The notes beneath the pieces were generated by a model that did not search any database, was not told the DNA's origin, and saw only the letters and a program-made list of their open reading frames with translations. Of a stretch of 64,000 nt of DNA, positions 58,105 through 64,000 are shown one piece after another. Position 1 is the first letter of the stretch, and each line of letters begins with the position of its first letter. This DNA is from Sphingomonas adhaesiva (GTDB lineage Bacteria > Pseudomonadota > Alphaproteobacteria > Sphingomonadales > Sphingomonadaceae). Made by a program: the position numbers and the translations under genes. The stretch covers positions 124,001 to 188,000 of the forward strand of contig NZ_NWVC01000003.1 of assembly GCF_002374855.1 (NCBI RefSeq), in the 5' to 3' direction.

Positions 58105-60954
58105 TCAGAAGCGCGTGCGCAGCGTCACGCCATAGGTGCGCGGTTCGGCGAGGAACGCCGAGAACAGCTGGTTGCCGGTGCCGCCGAACGCCTGCACCTG
58201 CTGCTGGCTGCCCGCCCCCTGGAAGGGCGAGTTGAACGCGACCTGCGTATAGTTGGTGTCGAGCAGGTTCTGCGCCCACAGTTCCACCGCCCAGCGTTCG
58301 TCACGCCCGCGCAGGCCGACGCGCGCATTCACCACGGTGAAGCCGTCCTGCATTTTTTCCACGAAGAGGTCTGAGCCGGTGTTGTAGTCCGACGCCGTCC
58401 GCTGATCGACGTAGAACAGCGCCGACATGCCGTCGCTGCCGATATCCGGCGTCCAGGCGACCGAGGAGGTGATGACGTTGCGCGGCGCGTTCGACATCTG
58501 CGACCCCGACAGCAGGAACAGCGCGGGGTCGAGCGGGGCGCCCGCATCCGAGCCGACCAGGTTGCGGCGGTATTTGGTGTCGGCGAAGGTATAGCCCAGG
58601 TTCACCGCCAGGTGGCGCGCGGGGTAGAAGCCGGCCTCCACCTCGACGCCCTGGCTGACGACGCCATATTTGACGTTGCCGGTGCACGCCCCGGTCGCCG
58701 CGCTGTTGTCGCGATCGGCGCCGTTCAGGTCGTTCGAGCACGAGCCGATGTTTTCGACGACGTAATTGGTGCCGTTGAAGGTGTTCAGCTGGAAATTCTT
58801 GAACTCCGACCGGAAGCCCGCGATGTTGAACGTGAACGGACGGCTGGAATATTTCAGCCCGATTTCATAGGCGTTGACGGTTTCCGGGTCGAAGCGCAGC
58901 CGCCCGCCGGTGGCATTGCCGATCGTCGCGGGGTTATAGGCATCGCCCAGGTCCGACCGGTCGAGGTTGTAGCCGCCCGCCTTGTACCCGCGCGAATAGC
59001 TGGCGTAGGTCATCACGCGGTCGACCGGCTTCCACGACAGCACCGCGGTGCCGGTCAGCTGGTCTTCCTTGAAATTGTCCGCCAGCGTGCGGCCGTTCAG
59101 CGCCGACGACGAATTGCCGGTGCACGCCAGCGTCGCGATCCCGCGGGTCAGCGCGGCAAGTTGCGCATTGTTGAACAGATTGCCCGCCGGGCCGGCGCCC
59201 AGCAGCCCCTGGATCTGCGGGCAGACGGTGTTGTTGTTGCCGAACGTCGCGTCGAACCGCTTGCGCTCCTGCGTCCAGCGCAGGCCGGCGGTGAACGACA
59301 GATTGTCGGTCAGCTTGACGATGTTGTGCGTGAACAGCGCGAAGCTCTTGCTGTTCTGGCGGTAGACGTCGCGGGTCGTGCCCAGGTTGTTGAGCGTGCC
59401 CAGAAGGTCGATCGCGGGAAGGATCACCCCCGCCGCCGCGCCCAGACCGGCACCAATCGCCTGGCGCCCGGTCGCACCGCCCAGCGCGGCAAGCGGCGTG
59501 GTGCCGAGGCATCCCGGCCCGGCCGGGTTGCGCAGGGCGGCGGTGGGATTGATCGTCGCGACGATGCGGCACGCGGCGAAGGCGCCGTAATCGCTGCCGA
59601 ACTTCAGATTGTCGACGACCTCCAGATCCTCGTTCGAGAAGAAGCCACCGACCAGCCAGTTGAGCCGGTCGCCGAACGCCTCGCCGTTGAGGCGCACTTC
59701 CTGCGTGAAGGTGTGGAACTGGCGGTAGTTGTTGCCGTCCGCCGGGCGATCGCCGATGTCGAGGACGTTATAGTCGATGTCGCTGGCGCCCGCCGACTTG
59801 TATTCGCGATAGGCGGTGATCGAGGTGAGCGAGGCGCCGCCCAGGTTCCAGTCGATCTGCGCCGACCCGCCGTAATCCTTGGTCACGTTCGAATAGGCCT
59901 TCCCCGGGGAGAAGGCGATGCGGCGGCTGTACGGATCGTTGCCGCTGGGGAAGGCGGTGCCGGCCGGATAGCCGCGCAGCGCAGCGATCGAATTGATGAC
60001 GTCGACGATGCGGTTGCCGTTGGGGTTGATGGCATAATCGCCCGCGGCGCCGGGGGTGGGATCGATCTTCTCGCGCGTGTCGACATAGACCGCGCCGCAG
60101 CACTTTTCGTCGCGGAAGGTGTAGTCGCCGATCAGCCGCAGCGAGAAGTCCGACGAGGGTTCGAGCAGCAGCTGTCCGCGCACGAACCAGCGGTTGCGAT
60201 CGTTATAGTCGGTGTTGTTGACGACATCGCGCATGAAGCCGTCGCGCTTGGCGTAGACGCCGTCGATGCGGAAGGCGAGCAGGTCCTTGATGATCGGCCC
60301 GGTCAGCGCGCCGGCGGCGCGCCAGGCGTCGAAATTGCCGTAGCTGCCCTCGGCATAGCCGCCGAAGTCGAACGACGGCGCCTTGGTGTAGACGTTGATC
60401 GCGCCGGCCGAGGAATTGCGCCCCGACAGCGTGCCCTGCGGCCCGCGCAGCACCTCGATCCGGTCGACCTCGCCCAGGTCGTTGAGGCCCGAGCCGGTGC
60501 GGCTGCGATAGACGCCGTCGATGAACACCGCGACCGAGCTTTCGAGGCCCGGGTTGTCGCCGACCGTACCGATGCCGCGCACGCGCGCCGAGGCGTTCGC
60601 CTCCGACCCGGTCGAGGAGACGTTGAGCGAGGGGGCGAGCTGCGCCATCTGGCGGATGTCGGTGGCGCCGGAATTCTGGAGCGCGGCCTGGCTGACCGCG
60701 TTGATCGAGATCGGCACTTCCGACAGGCGTTCGGAACGGCGGGTGGCGGTGACGACGATGTCGCCCGCGCCGACGTCGTTCGCGTCGGCTTGTGCCGCCG
60801 TGGTATCGGCCTGTCCGGCGACGGCGGCGTTGGCGGTGACGGGGCTGGCCTGATCGGTAGACGTCTGACCGGTGGAGGTTTGGGCCGACGCGGTGGCGGC
60901 GAACAGCAGCGCGGGCGCGGCGGCGGTGGACAGAAGGACGGTGGTCAGACGCAT
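58105..60954 (-). CDS. TonB-dependent outer membrane receptor
   Basis: A 949-residue outer-membrane receptor. After a signal peptide (about residues 1-25) comes a Thr/Ala/Asp-rich stretch and the plug domain: DIVVTATRRSERLSEVPISI, RVRGIGTVGDNPGLE, FIDGVYRS and EVLRGPQGTLSGRNSSAGAIN, all typical. The barrel follows with WFVRGQLLLEP, several Tyr-rich strands, and it ends in a C-terminal Phe (TLRTRF), as expected for barrel assembly. The length and sequence suit sphingomonad receptors for large or hydrophobic compounds; the substrate is unknown. I start at ATG 60954 (MRLTTVLL). It is flanked by a terminator and tRNA-Gly. Confidence 0.93.
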   Translation of the reverse strand: MRLTTVLLSTAAAPALLFAATASAQTSTGQTSTDQASPVTANAAVAGQADTTAAQADANDVGAGDIVVTATRRSERLSEVPISINAVSQAALQNSGATDIRQMAQLAPSLNVSSTGSEANASARVRGIGTVGDNPGLESSVAVFIDGVYRSRTGSGLNDLGEVDRIEVLRGPQGTLSGRNSSAGAINVYTKAPSFDFGGYAEGSYGNFDAWRAAGALTGPIIKDLLAFRIDGVYAKRDGFMRDVVNNTDYNDRNRWFVRGQLLLEPSSDFSLRLIGDYTFRDEKCCGAVYVDTREKIDPTPGAAGDYAINPNGNRIVDVINSIAALRGYPAGTAFPSGNDPYSRRIAFSPGKAYSNVTKDYGGSAQIDWNLGGASLTSITAYREYKSAGASDIDYNVLDIGDRPADGNNYRQFHTFTQEVRLNGEAFGDRLNWLVGGFFSNEDLEVVDNLKFGSDYGAFAACRIVATINPTAALRNPAGPGCLGTTPLAALGGATGRQAIGAGLGAAAGVILPAIDLLGTLNNLGTTRDVYRQNSKSFALFTHNIVKLTDNLSFTAGLRWTQERKRFDATFGNNNTVCPQIQGLLGAGPAGNLFNNAQLAALTRGIATLACTGNSSSALNGRTLADNFKEDQLTGTAVLSWKPVDRVMTYASYSRGYKAGGYNLDRSDLGDAYNPATIGNATGGRLRFDPETVNAYEIGLKYSSRPFTFNIAGFRSEFKNFQLNTFNGTNYVVENIGSCSNDLNGADRDNSAATGACTGNVKYGVVSQGVEVEAGFYPARHLAVNLGYTFADTKYRRNLVGSDAGAPLDPALFLLSGSQMSNAPRNVITSSVAWTPDIGSDGMSALFYVDQRTASDYNTGSDLFVEKMQDGFTVVNARVGLRGRDERWAVELWAQNLLDTNYTQVAFNSPFQGAGSQQQVQAFGGTGNQLFSAFLAEPRTYGVTLRTRF

Positions 60955-61143
60955 GGCGACAGTGCCTCTCCCAAACATGACGGGTCGATGTGTCCGGATT
61001 TGAACATCCGGTATCGCGGCCGGTTTAGCGCGCTATCGACAAAGGTCTAGCGAATTTACGCGGCGCGTAAGATTGCCGGCGCGGCCGGCGCGCAGCGCGC
61101 TTGCACGGGCGGGCGGGTTGGATTACTGCCCGTCGTCCGGCGA

Positions 61144-61217
61144 GCGGGTATAGCACAATGGTAGTGCAGCAGCCTTCCAAGCTGAATACGCGGGTTCGAT
61201 TCCCGCTACCCGCTCCA
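61144..61217 (+). tRNA. tRNA-Gly (UCC anticodon)
   Basis: A 74-base tRNA with acceptor GCGGGTA/TACCCGC, D-arm TAGCACAATGGTAGTGC, anticodon stem-loop GCAGC-CTTCCAA-GCTGA reading TCC, T-arm GGTTCGATTCC and an encoded CCA. It stands just upstream of the terminase genes, where a prophage or related element might integrate. Confidence 0.93.
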
Positions 61218-61450
61218 TCCCCTCCCCATTGACGGCGATCACATTTACGGCTTGACAGCGCCGCGCTGTTCGCGTACAAAACGTGAACATCGAGATGATG
61301 CGAATCGGGCCGGGCGGCTTGGGACTGCGGCCCCGCCGCGCCGGCCCGTCGTCGTTTGGCGCCCGGCAGCGGGTGACGCGGGACGTGCCGGGTGGCGCGC
61401 GACCGGGCGCGGACGATGACGGCAGCATCGACGCAGGGGAGGATCGCCGG

Positions 61451-61948
61451 ATGACCGAACGAATGGGCGGTACGGGGCGTGACGTCACGGGGCATGGCGG
61501 GGCGGCGTCGGCCCGGGCAGTGGGCGCGGCGGCTGACGGCGCGGAGGCGACGCGGTGGAGCAAGGCCGCTCGGCACGCCTTCCTCGATCACCTGAGCATG
61601 ACCGGCGACGTGGCGGTCGCGGCGGCGGCGGCGGGCATGTCGGTGACCGCGGCCTATGCCAAGCGGCGGCGCGAGCCGGGCTTCGCACGCGAATGGCGCG
61701 ACGCGGCGGCGGCGGCGTGGGAGCGGCTGGAAGCCGCCGTGCTGCGCCAGGTGCTGGAACAGGGCGAACGGCCGGGCGGGGCGATCGAGATCGCCACCGC
61801 GATGCAGCTGCTCGCGCGGCGGCCCGGTGCGCCCGCCCAGCCGGCCGCGCCGCGATCACGCAAGGAGGGCAGCGACGTCGCCGGGCAGGAACTGCTGCGG
61901 CGGCTGTCGGCACAGGCGCGGCGCGGCGGCGCGGCGGAGCCGGCATGA
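61451..61948 (+). CDS. Putative small terminase subunit (gene-transfer-agent-like)
   Basis: A 165-residue protein in the position of a small terminase subunit, directly before the large subunit and overlapping it by four bases. The core FLDHLSMTGDVAVAAAAAGMSVTAAYAKRRREPGFAREW is a helix-turn-helix of the type that binds packaging sites, here close to a gene-transfer-agent g1 or DUF1804-like protein. The AGGGGAGG that precedes the ATG at 61451 fixes the start, although the frame is open back to 61283. The N-terminal 30 residues are Gly/Ala-rich. The function is inferred from context and the helix-turn-helix. Confidence 0.7.
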   Translation: MTERMGGTGRDVTGHGGAASARAVGAAADGAEATRWSKAARHAFLDHLSMTGDVAVAAAAAGMSVTAAYAKRRREPGFAREWRDAAAAAWERLEAAVLRQVLEQGERPGGAIEIATAMQLLARRPGAPAQPAAPRSRKEGSDVAGQELLRRLSAQARRGGAAEPA

Positions 61949-63252
61949 GCGCAGCGATGGAGCGGGCGCTGCGCTGGTGGCGCGGGCTGCCGCTGGCCGA
62001 TCGCCGCGCGATCGCCGCGACGCTGAGCGAGGATACCGCGCGCGCGATCGTCGAGCGGTGGGAGGAATGGGCGCATCCCGGGCAATTGCCCCCGCCGGGC
62101 GGCTGGTCGGTGTGGCTGATGCAGGCGGGGCGCGGCTTCGGCAAGACGCGCGCGGGCGCCGAATGGGTGAGTGCGATGGCCCGCACCATGCCGCAGGCGC
62201 GCATCGCGCTGGTCGGCGCGACGATCGCCGATGCGCGCAAGGTGATGGTGGAGGGGCCGAGCGGCGTCATCGCGGTGGCGCGCGACGACGAACCGGTGGT
62301 GTGGCGCCCGACCAGCGGCGAGGTGCGCTTCGCCAGCGGGGCGAGCGCACAGGTCTATTCCGCCGCGGCGCCGGAGAAGCTGCGCGGGCCGGAGCATCAT
62401 TTCGCCTGGGCGGACGAACTGGGCAAATGGCGCGGCACGGCCGGTTGGGACAATCTGCTGATGGGATTGCGGCTGGGCGAGCAGCCGCGCGTGCTGGTGA
62501 CGACGACGCCGCGCCCGACCGCGCTGATGCGGCGGATCGCGGCCGATCCGGGGACGCGCACCACGCGCGGGCGGACGCATGACAACCCGCACCTGCCGCC
62601 CGCGTTCGTCGCGGCGATGACCGCCAGTTACGGCGCGACGCGGCTGGGGCGGCAGGAACTGGACGGCGAGCTGATCGACGAGGTGGCGGGCGCATTGTGG
62701 ACGCGGGCGACGTTCGAGGCGCAGCGCGCCGCGACGGTGCCGCCGCTGGTGCGCATCGTCGTGGGGGTTGATCCGCCCGCGGGCACCGATGGCGACGCCT
62801 GCGGGATCGTCGCGGCTGGGCTGGGGCGCGACGGCTGCGGCTATGTGATCGAGGATGCCAGCGTCAGCGGCGCGACGCCGGAGGGCTGGGCGCGCGCGGT
62901 CGGCGCGTGCGCGACCCGCGTCGGCGCGGACCGCGTGGTCGCGGAGGCGAACCAGGGCGGCGCGATGGTGAAGAGCGTGCTGCTGGCGGCGCAGGCGACA
63001 TTGCCGGTGACGCTGGTGCACGCCACGCGCGGCAAGGCGGCGCGCGCGGAACCGGTCGCCGCGCTCTACGAACTGCGGCGCGTCTGGCACGCGCGGGCGT
63101 TCCCCGCGCTGGAGGACGAGCTGGCGGGGCTGTCGATCGGCGGCGGTTACGACGGGCCGGGCCGATCGCCCGACCGCGCCGACGCCTGCATCTGGGCGCT
63201 GACCGCGCTGATGCTGGACCGGCAGGGCGAGGCGCGGGTGGCGGTGATGTAG
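61945..63252 (+). CDS. Large terminase subunit (DNA-packaging ATPase/nuclease)
   Basis: A 435-residue TerL. The ATPase motor has a Walker A AGRGFGKTRAGAEW near residue 62 and a Walker B HFAWADELGKW. The coupling region TTTPRPTALM follows. The RNase H-like nuclease has VVGVDPPAGTDGDACGI (first acidic residue), VVAEANQGGAMV and DRADACIWALTAL (last acidic). These fit the gene-transfer-agent/HK97-type terminases of alphaproteobacteria. It is translationally coupled to the small subunit and 105 bases before the portal gene. Confidence 0.93.
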   Translation: MSAAMERALRWWRGLPLADRRAIAATLSEDTARAIVERWEEWAHPGQLPPPGGWSVWLMQAGRGFGKTRAGAEWVSAMARTMPQARIALVGATIADARKVMVEGPSGVIAVARDDEPVVWRPTSGEVRFASGASAQVYSAAAPEKLRGPEHHFAWADELGKWRGTAGWDNLLMGLRLGEQPRVLVTTTPRPTALMRRIAADPGTRTTRGRTHDNPHLPPAFVAAMTASYGATRLGRQELDGELIDEVAGALWTRATFEAQRAATVPPLVRIVVGVDPPAGTDGDACGIVAAGLGRDGCGYVIEDASVSGATPEGWARAVGACATRVGADRVVAEANQGGAMVKSVLLAAQATLPVTLVHATRGKAARAEPVAALYELRRVWHARAFPALEDELAGLSIGGGYDGPGRSPDRADACIWALTALMLDRQGEARVAVM

Positions 63253-63357
63253 CGCGATCGGCGCAGCGTTCCGGCGTGCGTCGGGACATGGGGCCGCGCG
63301 GTACGGGGTTTCGTGGGGCCGACGCGCGGGCGGCTTTATCATCATGGGGAGTGGCCG

Positions 63358-64000
63358 ATGGCTTGGTTCGGGTGGAAATCCGGGCGCGATGGCGCGCGTC
63401 CGGCGCTGGCGCGTGCGGCGGGGGTGGCGGCACCGATCGGGGTGTGGCCGCAGGGATATGAGGCGCAGGTGCGCGCCGGCTATTGCGGCAACGCGGTGGC
63501 GCAGCGTGCGGTGCGGCTGGTCGCGGAGGCGGTCGGCGGGGCACCGCTGGACGCGAGCGACCCGGCGCTCGCCGCGCTGGCGGGGGCGCCGGGGCTGCTG
63601 GAGACGGTGGCGGCGCAGGTGCTGCTGCACGGCAATGCCTTCGTCCAGATCCTGCGCGATGCCGACGGTGCGGCGGCGGCGCTGTTCCCGCTGCGCCCCG
63701 AGCGGGTGACGGTGGAACTGGGCGCGGACGGGTGGCCGGCGGCGTATCTGTACCGTGTCGGGGTGCGGGCGACGCGGCTGGATCCGGCGGCGGTGGTGCA
63801 TGTCCGCCGCTTCAACCCGGTCGACGATCATTACGGGCTGGGCTGTCTGGGCGCGGCATCCGGGGCGATCGCGATCCACAATGCCGCATCGTCGTGGAGC
63901 AAGGCGTTGCTGGACAATGCCGCGCGCCCGTCTGGCGCGCTGGTGTACGATGCCGGCGACGGATCGGTGCTGTCCCCCGACCAGTTCCGGCGGCTGCGCG
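63358..64000 (+). CDS. Phage portal protein, HK97 family (cut by window end)
   Basis: The frame opens at the ATG at 63358 (GGGGAG upstream) and is still open at 64000, with 214 codons visible. NAVAQRAVRLVAEAVGGAPL, VLLHGNAFVQILRDADG, LFPLRPERVTVEL, YLYRVG, VVHVRRFNPVDDHYGLGCLGAASGAI and WSKALLDNAARPSGALVYD are clear HK97-type portal stretches. The portal is the ring through which DNA enters the head. The order small terminase, large terminase, portal matches RcGTA-like clusters and siphophages; the rest lies beyond the window. Confidence 0.93.
   Translation, partial: MAWFGWKSGRDGARPALARAAGVAAPIGVWPQGYEAQVRAGYCGNAVAQRAVRLVAEAVGGAPLDASDPALAALAGAPGLLETVAAQVLLHGNAFVQILRDADGAAAALFPLRPERVTVELGADGWPAAYLYRVGVRATRLDPAAVVHVRRFNPVDDHYGLGCLGAASGAIAIHNAASSWSKALLDNAARPSGALVYDAGDGSVLSPDQFRRLR

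Noticed and set aside
58612-61050. Plus-strand open frame of about 800 codons over the TonB receptor gene
   Set aside because: It is antisense to the receptor, whose plug and C-terminal Phe are clear, and reads as Val/Ala/Arg-rich noise.

Overview
This is a GC-rich, densely coded stretch of a bacterial chromosome. It fits an alphaproteobacterium of the sphingomonad group (Sphingomonas or a close relative). The evidence is a CcrM-type GANTC methyltransferase next to rnhB, a split proton-translocating transhydrogenase (pntAA/pntAB/pntB) preceded by a 40-residue aa3-oxidase subunit IV gene, a COQ4-type ubiquinone protein, a very large TonB-dependent receptor, a gene-transfer-agent-like terminase/portal cluster, and short hairpin repeats in most long gene gaps. 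The taxonomic call is an inference from gene content; no 16S gene is present.

Layout. 1-2 kb: end of tkt, then tal (pentose phosphate pathway). 2-7 kb: a DUF2975/HTH pair with a palindromic operator candidate, a PagL-like lipid A deacylase, a thioesterase-DedA pair and an oligopeptidase B. 6.8-10.8 kb: a plus-strand run of gluQRS, a HIG1-like protein, a PduO-type cobalamin adenosyltransferase, and egtB-egtD (ergothioneine). 10.8-20 kb: tandem DUF1176 genes, a 3-hydroxyacyl-CoA dehydrogenase, aguA-purC, and divergent M28 and S9 peptidases. 20-23 kb: rpsD with a strong bidirectional terminator, a PchB-like chorismate mutase, and two divergent L,D-transpeptidase-family genes. 23-24.6 kb: a disturbed locus with nested inverted tandem repeats, a truncated sirtuin fragment, a lower-GC membrane-protein gene, and a full sirtuin carrying an AT-rich in-frame insertion. 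24.9-34 kb: gyrB, a hydrolase, an MFS transporter, recF, rarD, coq4 and an SDF symporter. 34-41 kb: glmM, a DUF1272 gene, a thiD-VOC fusion, rnhB, ccrM behind a cluster of GANTC sites, folP and a bestrophin. 41-47 kb: an SDR, a sigma-54-type regulator with an altered GAFTGA loop, then the pnt operon, interrupted by a DUF559 nuclease-like gene whose two ends are structured inverted repeats. 47-61 kb: a winged-helix protein, tRNA-Val, DUF6456, a DapF homologue, a c-di-GMP synthesis/turnover pair, a YgiB/YgiC-like pair, tRNA-Tyr, hrcA-grpE, thrC, a small unknown gene, a TonB receptor and tRNA-Gly. 61.4-64 kb: small terminase, large terminase and the start of a portal gene.

How the genes work together. 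Most are housekeeping genes in short operons with ATGA-type overlaps. Functional groups are the pentose phosphate genes, ergothioneine synthesis, the transhydrogenase operon, cell-cycle methylation (rnhB-ccrM), c-di-GMP control (HD-GYP plus GGDEF) and heat shock (hrcA-grpE). The two most unusual loci are the DUF559 cassette in the pnt operon and the sirtuin duplication with its foreign-looking insert. In the cassette, the two flanking arms differ only in hairpin loops and by two compensatory base-pair changes. The intergenic hairpin families recur across the window. All calls come from reading the sequence; no database search was run.
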